NCBI RefSeq assembly: GCF_037102585.1
Contig: NW_027043821.1
Location: forward strand, 496,001 to 560,000
Length of the DNA: 64,000 nt
Source: Saccharomycopsis crataegensis
Lineage: Eukaryota > Ascomycota > Saccharomycetes > Ascoideales > Saccharomycopsidaceae
Direction: 5' to 3'
The first letter of the stretch is position 1; the number at the start of each line of letters is the position of its first letter. Below are positions 28,011-38,014 of this stretch, one piece after another. The notes under the pieces are model-generated. The model made no database searches. It saw only the letters and a list, made by a program, of their open reading frames with translations, and was not told the origin of the DNA. A program made the translations under genes and the position numbers.

Positions 28011-29489
28011 ATGCCATCTCAACTTCCTTCTTTGTCCGATGATGTTTTACAACACATTGGTAACACTCCTCTTGTTAAATTGAACAAAATTCCTCAATCT
28101 TTGGGTATCAAACCAAGAATCTTAGTTAAATGTGAATATTTTAACGCTGGTGGTTCTGTCAAGGACAGAATTGCTAAAAGAATGGTTGAAGAAGCCGAAA
28201 AAGACGGCAAAATCAAGCCAGGTTTCACTTTGATCGAGCCAACTTCTGGTAACACCGGTATTGGTTTGGCTCTTTTGGGTGCCGTTAAAGGTTACAGAAC
28301 CATTATCACTTTACCAGAGAAGATGTCCAACGAAAAAGTGGCGGTGTTGAAAGCTCTTGGTGCCGAAATTGTTAGAACCCCTACTGAAGCTGCCTGGGAC
28401 TCTCCAGAATCTCATATTGGTGTAGCAAAGAAATTAAACAAGGAGATCAAGGACTCTATCATTTTGGATCAATACGGAAACCCAAACAATCCTTTAGCTC
28501 ATTACTACACTACTGGTTACGAAATTTACCAACAAACTGAAGGTAAAATTACTGCTTTGGTTGCCGGTGCCGGTACTGGTGGTACTGTGAGTGGTATTGC
28601 TAAATATTTGAAGGAACAAGATAAAAACATTACTGTGGTTGGTGCTGATCCTTTAGGTTCTATTTTGGCCGTTCCGGAATCTTTGAACAAAACTGACGTG
28701 ACTGTTTACCAAGTTGAAGGTATCGGTTATGATTTCATCCCAGATGCTTTGAGCAGAGAATTAATCGACAAATGGTACAAGACTGAAGACAAAGAATCCT
28801 TCTACTATGCCAGAAGATTGATTAAGGAAGAAGGTTTATTAGTTGGTGGCTCATCTGGTTCTGCTTTGGCTGCTGCTGTTAGATATGCTAAAGACCATCC
28901 GGATTTGACTGAGAATGATACCATTGTCGTTGTATTGCCAGATTCTATTAGATCTTACTTGACCAAGTTTGCTGATGACGACTGGATGAGATTGAATGGC
29001 TTCTTGGATGAAAAAGATGAAAAAGATGAATTTGACAATAAGACCATCAAGGAACTTTCATTGAAGCCAGTTGTTTCCGTTTCTTTGAATGAAAAAGTTT
29101 CCAAAGTCATCAAGATTTTGCAAACCAATGGGTTTGATCAATTGCCAGTTTTGGATGCTTCTAACAAGAAACTTTTGGGTTTGATCACTTTGAGTAGTTT
29201 GTTGAAAAATCTTTCTAAGAGGACCGTTACTTTGAATGATTCCATTTCTTCCATCTTCCTTGATTTCAGAAGCTTGAAAGACTTTGACAAATCTTATGAC
29301 ATCAATAAGGAATCTAAATTCTCAAAGAGAAAGTTCCAAGCCATCACTCTTGATACTAAATTGTCAAGTTTGAATAAGTTCTTTGAAACTAACTCCGCTG
29401 CTATTGTTACTGATGACAAATTAGTTCCAATTCATGTTGTTACTAAGGTTGATTTGTTGTCTTACTTGAGTGGCCTTTGTAGTCTTTGA
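28011..29489 (+). CDS. CYS4: Cystathionine beta-synthase
   Basis: 492 aa, against 507 in S. cerevisiae. Condenses serine and homocysteine to cystathionine, first step of cysteine formation, with PLP. PLP lysine is Lys51 in [19 protein letters not shown] binds the cofactor ring and [14 protein letters not shown] its phosphate; [13 protein letters not shown] follows. Residues ~345-490 hold two CBS motifs ([32 protein letters not shown]). No N-terminal haem domain, as in other yeasts. No in-frame CTG codon was found, consistent with high expression. Confidence 0.97.
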   Translation: MPSQLPSLSDDVLQHIGNTPLVKLNKIPQSLGIKPRILVKCEYFNAGGSVKDRIAKRMVEEAEKDGKIKPGFTLIEPTSGNTGIGLALLGAVKGYRTIITLPEKMSNEKVAVLKALGAEIVRTPTEAAWDSPESHIGVAKKLNKEIKDSIILDQYGNPNNPLAHYYTTGYEIYQQTEGKITALVAGAGTGGTVSGIAKYLKEQDKNITVVGADPLGSILAVPESLNKTDVTVYQVEGIGYDFIPDALSRELIDKWYKTEDKESFYYARRLIKEEGLLVGGSSGSALAAAVRYAKDHPDLTENDTIVVVLPDSIRSYLTKFADDDWMRLNGFLDEKDEKDEFDNKTIKELSLKPVVSVSLNEKVSKVIKILQTNGFDQLPVLDASNKKLLGLITLSSLLKNLSKRTVTLNDSISSIFLDFRSLKDFDKSYDINKESKFSKRKFQAITLDTKLSSLNKFFETNSAAIVTDDKLVPIHVVTKVDLLSYLSGLCSL

Positions 29490-30009
29490 TCTACGAAACT
29501 TTTTGTGTCTCTACTCTATTTTATATTTGCTAATAGATGAATGTTATTTGAATCTCTCTGTAAATTATTGATCCAGTATTTTTTGAGACGGCTGCGTGAG
29601 ATTTACGAGCGCAAACTTCAGACCTAATTTTTTTTGAGTATTCGCCAAATCACAATTTAATGCTTATTAATACAATGTAATTCAGTAACTTTGTATTTCT
29701 ATTTGCACCACCTGTTAATAGATTGTTCCAATTACTAAATAATAATATAATGTAAAATGTGGGAATTCTTTTCCATGATCTCTTGAAGTTCTCAGAGTAG
29801 ATAAGAAACTAAAGATACTCTAAGGTTATACGGTTGAAAAGAATACGAAGATGAGAATAGAGATCAGAGTGAAGAGGATAACGATAGATAACAAATAAGT
29901 GGTGAATAAAAAGATAACAGTGACAAGGGTCGAAACTTTACGATCATAACCGCATCGTATAAAAAAAACGGATAACAAAAAGATAGCGAAGAAAAATACT
30001 AAAAAATTA
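29490..30009. other. Intergenic region CYS4-tRNA
   Basis: 520 bp AT-rich. Holds the CYS4 3' end and, at its right edge, the tRNA terminator. No gene seen. Confidence 0.5.
30001..30006 (-). terminator. Pol III terminator of the tRNA gene
   Basis: T6 on the minus strand, 3 nt after the discriminator base. Confidence 0.8.
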
Positions 30010-30114
30010 CGATGCTGGCAGGGTTCGAACCTACGCGGGAAATCCCAGCGCCTCACATGAAGTCAGATGACTTCCGATCTGTGGGCGACACCTTAACCAC
30101 TCGGTCACAGCATC
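30010..30114 (-). tRNA. tRNA-Ser, anticodon CAG, with intron
   Basis: 105 nt on the minus strand, closing with a G discriminator (serine type). Acceptor GATGCTG/CAGCATC, D arm ACC...GGT, long variable arm TGGGA-TT-TCCCG, T arm GTAGGTTCGAACCCTGC (B box GGTTCGAACCC). Anticodon stem CGCC/GGCG gives the loop C-A-[CAG]-A, a 24-nt intron (30077-30054), then A38. The anticodon is at 30081-30079. The intron carries ATCTG, which can pair with CAGAT at the anticodon as in other intron-bearing pre-tRNAs, and a GAAGTC/GACTTC hairpin. Position 33 is A where nearly all tRNAs have U; a T-C mismatch closes the anticodon stem. It should decode CUG as serine. Confidence 0.88.
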
Positions 30115-31614
30115 TTGTGTGTTAGTACGCCATTTTACCACCAGCAGATTAAATAAACATTTATTTTTACCCGGCCGTCAATAAATTCTAATCAATTCAT
30201 ACCTGTATTTCAACTAATATTGGAAATATGTGACTTTAACTTAGTTTAATTGAATTTCTTTTCTTTTTTTAAATATATTTTTATAGACTGCTGACGTTTC
30301 ATTTGTTAAAATCACTAATTTCCCTTCATTTTTGGTAAACTCGTGCAATTACTTACGAGATGTTAGGTGATATCTAGTTTCAAAATATTATTGATAATGG
30401 TAACTAATCCTTCCATTCTGAAGTCTGTAATTTCTTTCAAAGATGTATAGTGAATAGCAAAAAAGGATTTTGATCCCCTTACACAAAAAGATCCAAAAAT
30501 AATAAAGTACGCAATATGTAATTGAACAATACGTGCAATGGTGGTATGGATTAGCTATCAACATCCATTGTCAGCTATATGATATCTTTTCAGATCACTT
30601 CTAAATTATTACCTTAAGACGCGTTTATTTCGGGTTCAATTTCCTGTAAATATTGCCTTTAAGTCTTTAGAAACACCTGCTGCCACTAGGTATATGTTTT
30701 TTTAAAAAAGCGACAACTCAATACTCTATCAAGCCGCCGCAAGTACTGTAATCATTGAACCTTTGATCTTTATGAATTCGATCGGCAATATTTGCTTATT
30801 CATTTTATGCAGTGATCGATTGTTTGATTTGAAGTTGTGGAGGAATGAAACGGAAATCACAAAAACTTTGATATATTAATATAAATTCGCGGATATCAAG
30901 AACCACCTCCCCCCCCTCAGTCTTCAAGTTTCACCTAAAATAATCTCAGTTCTTTTGAAAATACAAATAGTATTCTTAACTTCACTTGATTGAACATATG
31001 TTTTAATAATCCACGGGAAATGGAAATTGATCTCCCATTAAATTTACCCAATTTACTATATTTTGATTTGTTGCTAACTCGTTTTCAAGCAAATGTAAAT
31101 TTTATATGGTTTAATTTGCTTATTATATCTCCTCTTATAAGATACCTAAAACTCCGTACGAACTAGTTCGATTTACTTTTACTTTTGTAGCCATTTATAG
31201 TTAAAAATCTGCACGACTTAAGATAAGATTTGCACATTTTATTAATTTTACTGGCAGGTAATAGTAAATATGACCCTATATTTGCCATTATCAGCATCAA
31301 ACAAATTACAATCAATATAAATTTTAAAGAGTTCTTTTTGTGGTCTAACATCGGTAATCAAGTTGAATTTCCTTGTAATAAAAAACTGATAAAAAAGTTA
31401 AAAACAAAACCGAGTTTCTTCCTAGAGAGCCAAAAAAACTCATTCATTTCTTTTTTAAACCCTCATTGAAGGTTCCTGGAATAAAAGTAAAATCTGTGTG
31501 TACAGAGTAAGAATCCTTTAACCCATCAAAAATTGACATACTATTCACAAAAATGCATGCGCTACTTAAATAGTAACTGGCTACCCATAACAAATATCTA
31601 GACATATAGACAGT
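30115..31614. other. 1.5-kb gene-free stretch
   Basis: AT-rich sequence between the tRNA and MIM1 with short open frames only. I see no gene, clean LTR or other repeat in it. Confidence 0.5.
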
Positions 31615-32007
31615 TCATAGCCACTTGCTTTCCTGTTCGCTACCTCTAGAAGCCCGCGCTATAGCCTGTTCGATTTGCAATCTACCTCTCAACATTCTTT
31701 GTTTTGGTTCAACCTTAGCGCCATACCAACCGTATTTGAATCCAATTTCATGAGCGACAATTTCACCAAACCCAAGCATTAATCCGTTTATGAAAGGTAA
31801 CACTAAGTTTATTGCCGAAGAAGAGATTATATCAAGAATGGAATAACTGTCTTCTTCTTCTTCAATTGATATGAGTGATTCATCGGATTCATTATTATTA
31901 GCAGCCTGATTTGCTTCGTACCCTTCGCCCGTGTTGATCATTTCAATATATTCTTGAAGTGAATTTGTCTGCAAATTAGAAGAAATAATGTCTTGGGCGT
32001 CACTCAT
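31615..32007 (-). CDS. MIM1: Mitochondrial outer-membrane import protein Mim1
   Basis: 130 aa from ATG 32007 (the upstream frame has no earlier ATG). SSAINLVLPFINGLMLGFGE followed by HEIGFKYGWYG matches S. cerevisiae Mim1 (SINLLLPFLNGMMLGFGELFAHE). Mim1 with Mim2 forms the MIM complex inserting alpha-helical proteins into the mitochondrial outer membrane. The single membrane helix with its GxxxG-like glycines is at residues ~75-97. The N-terminus is acidic (ISIEEEEDSYS) as expected for the cytosolic side. Confidence 0.93.
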   Translation of the reverse strand: MSDAQDIISSNLQTNSLQEYIEMINTGEGYEANQAANNNESDESLISIEEEEDSYSILDIISSSAINLVLPFINGLMLGFGEIVAHEIGFKYGWYGAKVEPKQRMLRGRLQIEQAIARASRGSEQESKWL

Positions 32008-32976
32008 TAGATCGAAAGTACGTGGTTCCAAATACCAAACCTAGCAATTCAAGAAACTTCCTTCTTTATATATCAAAGTCACCGCACAAAAAAAACAGAA
32101 TCCAATGGATTGGACCTCTAAACGCACTACTATGTTGTGCAAGAATTACTACAGAAGCAATCGTTAAACTTACTTCTTGTATATTTTCCTATTTATTATC
32201 AAGAAATGACAAATTTGTTCATATGCCTGCCTTTTGTATAAAATTTCACCCATTAAGGAGATAACATGGATGAATCAATACCTGATTAGTACAACATCGA
32301 ATAGACCCAGGTTGTAATATACAGAATCCAAAAACATCCAGTTCTCAATCTCAACTTGTAGATATAATAATAATTAAAATACATAAATGTCCGCTAATAA
32401 TGACAATTATCTCAAAAGAAGAAGACGAAGACAAACAATAAGATAGATAACAACAGTGATATTATTTCTAGTACTACCTATACGGAAAATCACGATTCCG
32501 ACTCGGAAATCCGCCACCAATAGAAACCGCGGTTACTGAGCCCCGGGGAGCATCATCAACTTTTCGATTAATCGAAGAGTCAGAAACTGAGACCACAGGA
32601 AGCTGACAGCATCGAATACTCATATTTGTCTTCTCTTTTTTCAGAATTTTTCCACTACGATTTCGACCTCACCATATTTGGAAGAAGTATTTTGTTATAA
32701 AAAATCCCTTCAGGGCCAAAATATCCGTGCGAGTTGGAAATTAGGAGATTTATTTTTGGGAAGAACTTGAAAATTTGTGCGGATTTTAGATTGGAACTAA
32801 TATATTTGACTCCCGGGACTGATAAAGGAACAGCTGAAACATAAATTGAAATAGACATAGCCAAACAATTATCTTCTTTAATAATTGTCTCATAAATACA
32901 TTATATAATTTCTTTTATTTTTTTTTTCTTTTCTCTATTTTTCGGTTGGGCAGGAGACATATATTTATAATTTACA
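32008..32976. other. Divergent promoter region MIM1/RTG2
   Basis: 969 bp with T-tracts close to RTG2 and no supported gene. Sequence around 32490-32560 is somewhat GC-richer, but it has no reading frame of note. Confidence 0.5.
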
Positions 32977-34878
32977 ATGAGTGCAATTTTATCAGATGAT
33001 GAGGAATTTTCACAATCGCCTCTTATGATAAAGAATCTCTCCATGAACAATACTTCCGGCCAGAAACATGAAGAAGCTGATATAGTTGGTAAGTCACTAG
33101 TAGGGGTTGTGGATTGTGGTTCTAACGGTGTCAGATTTGCCATCACCTCGGTGGCTCCACACCATGCCAGAACTATGCCATGCGTGTTTAAAGATCGTTT
33201 GAATGTATCCCTTTTTGATGCCCAATATGAAAATGGTAACTGCAAAATTAACGAGAAGTCTCCCATTCCAAATGAAGTGATCTATGAAATCTGTAAAGCA
33301 ATGAAGAGGTTTCAAATGATTTGTGATGATTTTGGTGTGGATGATAAATCTGTTAGGGTAGTGGCAACGGAAGCTACTCGTGAGGCTAGCAACTCCAAAT
33401 ATTTCAGAGAATGTATCAAACAGACGACAGGATGGGACGTCGAGTTATTGTCCAAAGAGGCCGAAGGGAGAATTGGAGCCTACGGGGTTGTTTCTTCATT
33501 TCATGTTATTCAAGGGTTGTTCTTAGATTTGGGAGGTGGGTCTACGCAATTGAACTGGATTTATTGTGAAGAAAATGGTGATGTTGAGTTTTCTAAAAAA
33601 CCAATTTCTTTACCTTACGGTGCTGCTGCTTTGACAAGAAGATTGAAAACTGAAAACCAGCGTGACTTGTTTTTTGAAATAAAAGATGCTTACGCCAAAG
33701 CAATAAAGATGTTGGATATTCCTCAAAAGTTGATTGAAAAAGCGCATAAGGAGGGTGGGTTTCAACTATTTTGTTCGGGGGGTGGTTTACGTGGTTTAGG
33801 AAACTTGTTATTATCACAAAACCCAGAGTACCCAATTACTGCTGTGATTAATGGTTATGCTTGCGAAGATACCGAAATAACTTCATTGGCGAACTTTTTA
33901 TTTTTGAAAAACAGGGTTCCTGATCCTAAAGCCAATATTTTCAGAGTTAGCGAGAGAAGAAAACAGCAGTTCCCAGCAATTGGTTTATTGGTATCTGCTG
34001 CATTTGAATCATTGCCTAAAATTAGGTCTATTCATTTCAGTCAGGGTGGGGTCAGAGAAGGCTCTTTATTCGAGAAATTGCCAAAGAAGATTAGATCCCA
34101 GGATCCTTTGATTGTTGCCACAAAACCCTATGCACCATTTTTGGTTGATAAATACTTGAACTTATTGAGATCAGCTATCCCAAGGGAACATGTTCCAAGG
34201 GAAGTGTATGAAAGAGTTGCCCCTGCATTGTGTAATTTAGCCTTTGTCCACACCATGTACCCGAAGGAACTTCAACCAACTGCTGCATTACAAGTTGCAA
34301 CAACAGGTATCATTGCGGGCTCTCATGGTTTGAGTCATCGTATTAGAGCTTTGATTGGGATTGCTTTGTGTGAAAGATGGGGTGCTGAATTACCAGAAAA
34401 TCAAGCAAAATTCAAAAATAATTTGATTTCTACAGTTTTGAAAGGATCAATTAGTAGCGATAGTGATAAATCTTCCGAAGATGTGTTCTGGACGATCTAT
34501 ATTGGAAAAATAATGTTCTTCATTTGTGGTATTCATCCAGGAGGCAATATCAATGAAGCGAATGCACCATTTGAATTTGAGGTTAAAACTAAAGAAATTA
34601 AAGATGATTCGGAAGCTTCTAATAAAGATGAAGAAAAGCAAACTACAGCGGCAAATAAAAAATATAAGTTTGAAACCATTGTGAGAATTGATTCCGATAA
34701 TCTTAAAATTGGCTCAGGGGCAGGTAATAGAATTAAATCTATCACAAAAAAGATAAAGAAATTGAGCAAGTCATACAATATTAAGATGAAGTTCGATATA
34801 CAATCGGTAAATCACAGTATTAACATAGAGAAAACTTTAAAGCATGGAGAAAGAGAAGAGGAAGATGACGAAGAATGA
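32977..34878 (+). CDS. RTG2: Retrograde-signalling protein Rtg2 (Ppx/GppA ATPase family)
   Basis: 633 aa, S. cerevisiae 588. The Ppx/GppA actin-like fold is seen: GVVDCGSNGVRFAIT (phosphate 1), RVVATEATREASNS, LFLDLGGGSTQLNWIY (phosphate 2), ISLPYGAAALTRR, GGGLRGLGNLLL and FSQGGVREGSLFEKLP. Rtg2 binds Mks1 and relays mitochondrial status to Rtg1/Rtg3; it is also part of SLIK. The C-terminal ~120 residues (acidic, then RIDSDNLKIGSGAGNRIK) extend past the core. I found no in-frame CTG. Confidence 0.94.
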   Translation: MSAILSDDEEFSQSPLMIKNLSMNNTSGQKHEEADIVGKSLVGVVDCGSNGVRFAITSVAPHHARTMPCVFKDRLNVSLFDAQYENGNCKINEKSPIPNEVIYEICKAMKRFQMICDDFGVDDKSVRVVATEATREASNSKYFRECIKQTTGWDVELLSKEAEGRIGAYGVVSSFHVIQGLFLDLGGGSTQLNWIYCEENGDVEFSKKPISLPYGAAALTRRLKTENQRDLFFEIKDAYAKAIKMLDIPQKLIEKAHKEGGFQLFCSGGGLRGLGNLLLSQNPEYPITAVINGYACEDTEITSLANFLFLKNRVPDPKANIFRVSERRKQQFPAIGLLVSAAFESLPKIRSIHFSQGGVREGSLFEKLPKKIRSQDPLIVATKPYAPFLVDKYLNLLRSAIPREHVPREVYERVAPALCNLAFVHTMYPKELQPTAALQVATTGIIAGSHGLSHRIRALIGIALCERWGAELPENQAKFKNNLISTVLKGSISSDSDKSSEDVFWTIYIGKIMFFICGIHPGGNINEANAPFEFEVKTKEIKDDSEASNKDEEKQTTAANKKYKFETIVRIDSDNLKIGSGAGNRIKSITKKIKKLSKSYNIKMKFDIQSVNHSINIEKTLKHGEREEEDDEE

Positions 34879-35112
34879 AGCGAAATGAATGTGTAACTAT
34901 ACAAAATAATGTACGTTATTATTATTATTATAATTATTACTGGTGATATAATGTATTTTCGAGTTTAATGCCTTCCTTTTTTTCTGCTCATGCTATCCAT
35001 TTTATGTTATGTTGTGCCATCACTTATATGCTTTTTTTTCCATCATTATTCAGCAATAAATCACGATAAATTCTTTTTGTATACATTATTAATAAGATAT
35101 GGACAATCAATT

Positions 35113-36462
35113 TCACGATCCCTCAACCCATGAAATACGTAGGTCATCAATTTTTTCTCGAAGCTTCCCATATTCAACAGAATTTATGGACCTTTTCAAA
35201 GGATTTTGCAATAGGAAGAGATGCTCTAATTTAGGCGAGGATTCCACATTCTCAAGCTTAGTAATATAGTTTTTCGACAACAGTAAAACATTCAAGTTGA
35301 GCAATCTATCCAAATTTTCAATCTTTTTTATCAGATTGAATCCAAGGTTCAAATTCTCTAAATTTACTAACTTTTCAAGATTTTGAATCTTTTCAATGTT
35401 GTTATGACTTAAATTCAATTTTTTCAACTTTCTCAAATCTTCTAATCCCTCAATCTTCGATAAACTATTGTAGCTCAAATCAACAATTTCCAATCTATGT
35501 AGGAATCCAAAATTATCAATTCTTAGAGGGTACCAATGCCTGATTGTTATGTCAGTCAAATATTCTAGGCTCCTGAAATCCAAAGATATCCCTCTAGCAT
35601 TATTTAAATATAATGTATCTAGCGTAAAAATACTAATAGTACCTTTACAAACTCCAATTTCTTTGAAAGAATTACCTTTATGCGGATCTTTGATGCAAAT
35701 TGAAAGCTTCCTAAGGTTGGGGAATCTCTCTGAATCCATGTTTTGCAAATTGAAAGTAGACGCACAATTAACAATTTCTAGCTCTTCTAGCAATGATGCA
35801 TCCAAATCATCGCTATTGAGAGAATTCGTACAATAAAAACTTTTTAGAATTCTCAAATTCGGGAACCAGGAATTTTTTGGAATAAAAGTGTTCTCAATTT
35901 TTGAAAGAGTAGCTGTGACACCGTCTTGTGGATGATACAATGAATGATAAACATGCAATTCATAGAGATTTTCTTTATTCATCATTAGATTTGATCCATT
36001 TTTAATTCTGGTGTCTAGTTTAACAAGCGGTTGTGTAATTGGAGAAATATCTGTGTCACTAGTAATCTGACGTAAAAACGGTAATGAATTCAAGCTAGTT
36101 GCAATATTTCGGATCATTTCATCTGTAACGTTGTATCTAATATTGATATTGACTGCTCTTATATAATTCTTGAAAGGCGCAATCTTGTTGATCTGGGACG
36201 CATCAACCGCAAGATGGTCATAATATCTGAACTTTCTGATTGGGATATTTTCTAATTGGAATTCCAAAAAATCCCCTTCGAAGTATATTTTTTGATATTC
36301 ATTGAACGGGTAGATCAACATTTCCTCAAATAGATAGCTATCAGCGCACTCCTTCACCAAAGCTGAATGTGAGTCATTGCGAATTTTTAACAAATCATTT
36401 ATTTTAAGTAGTCGAAATTTATCCATTAGTTCTCCTCTGGAGAAATTTGAGTAACCGTTCAT
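35113..36462 (-). CDS. Leucine-rich-repeat protein with Sds22-like repeats
   Basis: 449 aa from ATG 36462. Residues ~320-430 are short 22-residue LRRs of the SDS22 kind: LKKLNLSHNNIEKIQNLEKL, VNLENLNLGFN-IKKIENL and LSKNYITKLENVE. The N-terminal ~300 residues are less regular (FRYYDHLAVDASQINKIAPF, NIATSLNSLPFLRQ) and may hold irregular LRRs after an F-box-like start (LLKINDLLKIRN). Much longer in front of the repeats than Sds22, so I do not call it the PP1 regulator. Only two CTG codons occur (377 and 394), both at exposed repeat positions. Confidence 0.75.
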   Translation of the reverse strand: MNGYSNFSRGELMDKFRLLKINDLLKIRNDSHSALVKECADSYLFEEMLIYPFNEYQKIYFEGDFLEFQLENIPIRKFRYYDHLAVDASQINKIAPFKNYIRAVNINIRYNVTDEMIRNIATSLNSLPFLRQITSDTDISPITQPLVKLDTRIKNGSNLMMNKENLYELHVYHSLYHPQDGVTATLSKIENTFIPKNSWFPNLRILKSFYCTNSLNSDDLDASLLEELEIVNCASTFNLQNMDSERFPNLRKLSICIKDPHKGNSFKEIGVCKGTISIFTLDTLYLNNARGISLDFRSLEYLTDITIRHWYPLRIDNFGFLHRLEIVDLSYNSLSKIEGLEDLRKLKKLNLSHNNIEKIQNLEKLVNLENLNLGFNLIKKIENLDRLLNLNVLLLSKNYITKLENVESSPKLEHLFLLQNPLKRSINSVEYGKLREKIDDLRISWVEGS

Positions 36463-36921
36463 CTCTTTTATCACTTTTGAGTTTGTCAAACAAAGCGCTC
36501 AACTGAAATTTTCAAAATCAGATCTTCCTCTCCAAAGAATCAGTTTATTTTTCAAAATCCAACACACTATGACAATACCACAAAAGGCCAAAAAACAAAA
36601 ACAAAAACAAACAGTTCAGAATATTTATAAGGTGTCAGTTTTCGTAGCATCTAGTGTTGGTGAAGAGTGGGTGTGTGTGTTTTTGACCTTTGTGGAAAAT
36701 GCCGCGTGCATGTAGCATCTTCATAACATAGTTACGAGCCCCGACCAATACCGCGTTAGGCAGCCTTGGAAAATCAAAACTGAACAAAAAATTGCCACCA
36801 CCGTAAATGGCGTTGATATTATTGGCATCCAATCTCTTTTGATAATAGCAATTATTTATCTTAATTGTGTTTAATTGCATATTTTTCTTCCCCTTTTTCC
36901 TATCTATTCACATCAAAAAAA
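36463..36921. promoter_or_regulatory. Divergent promoter LRR gene/RPN11
   Basis: 459 bp. GGTGGCAA-type proteasome element (PACE, Rpn4 site) is imperfectly matched by TTGCCACC at about 36793-36800, about 120 bp before RPN11. On the minus strand this reads GGTGGCAA exactly, which fits a proteasome gene. Confidence 0.6.
36793..36800 (-). promoter_or_regulatory. Proteasome-associated control element (Rpn4 site) before RPN11
   Basis: GGTGGCAA on the minus strand. This is the PACE octamer bound by Rpn4 upstream of 26S proteasome genes. It extends as GGTGGTGGCAAT. Confidence 0.7.
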
Positions 36922-37860
36922 ATGAATAACTTATCAAGCTTGCAAAGAATGTTAGGCCCGGGTGGCTTTGGAGGCGCCCCAATGACCGATGGCCCAATAA
37001 GTGATAATAAAGAAACTATATATATTTCCAGTTTGGCATTGCTCAAAATGTTGAAGCATGGGACTGCTGGTGTGCCAATGGAAGTCATGGGCTTAATGTT
37101 GGGTGAGTTTGTTGATGAATATACTGTCCATGTTATAGATGTGTTTGCCATGCCCCAATCGGGTACTGGTGTTTCTGTGGAAGCTGTCGACTCAGTTTTC
37201 CAAACAAAGATGATGGATATGTTAAGACAAACTGGCCGTGATGAAAAGGTTGTTGGATGGTACCATTCCCATCCTGGTTTTGGATGTTGGTTATCTTCTG
37301 TCGATGTCAATACTCAACAATCATTTGAACAGCTAAATCCAAGATCCGTTGCAGTTGTTATTGATCCAATTCAATCTGTTAGAGGTAAGGTTGTTATCGA
37401 TGCTTTTAGATTGATTAGTTCTGCCTCAGTGATGATGGGTCAAGAACCAAGACAAACCACTTCCAATATCGGTCATTTAAATAAACCAAGTATCCAAGCA
37501 TTGATCCATGGTCTTAACAGAAACTACTATTCCTTAAATATTGATTATAAGAAAACAGATTTGGAAGTTAATATGTTGTTGAACTTGCATAAACAAAATT
37601 GGTCAAGCGGTTTAATTTTGAATGATTATGAGAAGAAGGATGAAAAGAACTTACAGGATATGGATAATATGGTGAAGATTGCGAAATTGTACTCTGAAAG
37701 AATTAAGGAAGAAAAAGAATTAACTGAAGAGCAGTTGAAGACAAGATATGTGGGTAAGCAGGATCCAAAGAAACATTTAGGTCAAACTTCTGATAAAAGA
37801 ATAGAGGATAATATAGTTAGCATCTTGACAGGTCAAGTTAATCATGCTGTCATTCAATAG
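36922..37860 (+). CDS. RPN11: 26S proteasome deubiquitinase Rpn11
   Basis: 312 aa, S. cerevisiae 306. JAMM/MPN+ zinc protease of the proteasome lid which removes ubiquitin chains during degradation. Catalytic motif [14 protein letters not shown] (His115, His117, Asp128) and upstream [10 protein letters not shown] glutamate are intact. Start placed at [15 protein letters not shown], the conserved N-terminus. An earlier in-frame ATG at 36865 would add 19 hydrophobic residues that the family lacks. An Rpn4-type site lies upstream. Confidence 0.97.
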   Translation: MNNLSSLQRMLGPGGFGGAPMTDGPISDNKETIYISSLALLKMLKHGTAGVPMEVMGLMLGEFVDEYTVHVIDVFAMPQSGTGVSVEAVDSVFQTKMMDMLRQTGRDEKVVGWYHSHPGFGCWLSSVDVNTQQSFEQLNPRSVAVVIDPIQSVRGKVVIDAFRLISSASVMMGQEPRQTTSNIGHLNKPSIQALIHGLNRNYYSLNIDYKKTDLEVNMLLNLHKQNWSSGLILNDYEKKDEKNLQDMDNMVKIAKLYSERIKEEKELTEEQLKTRYVGKQDPKKHLGQTSDKRIEDNIVSILTGQVNHAVIQ

Positions 37861-38014
37861 ATGATTTGTTAAGTATGAAACTCCTATTTTTATGAGATGA
37901 TATAAATGACAATAAAACAAAAAAAGGAAATCCTTTAGAGATTTTTGTGTATTGAAGCAAAAAAATGAAAACAAAGAAAAAGAAAATTCCGTAGATTCTG
38001 AGTAATTAAAACTT

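Noticed and set aside
30301-30420. TGTTAGG-type possible LTR near the tRNA
   Set aside because: No matching 3' end or target duplication could be found.
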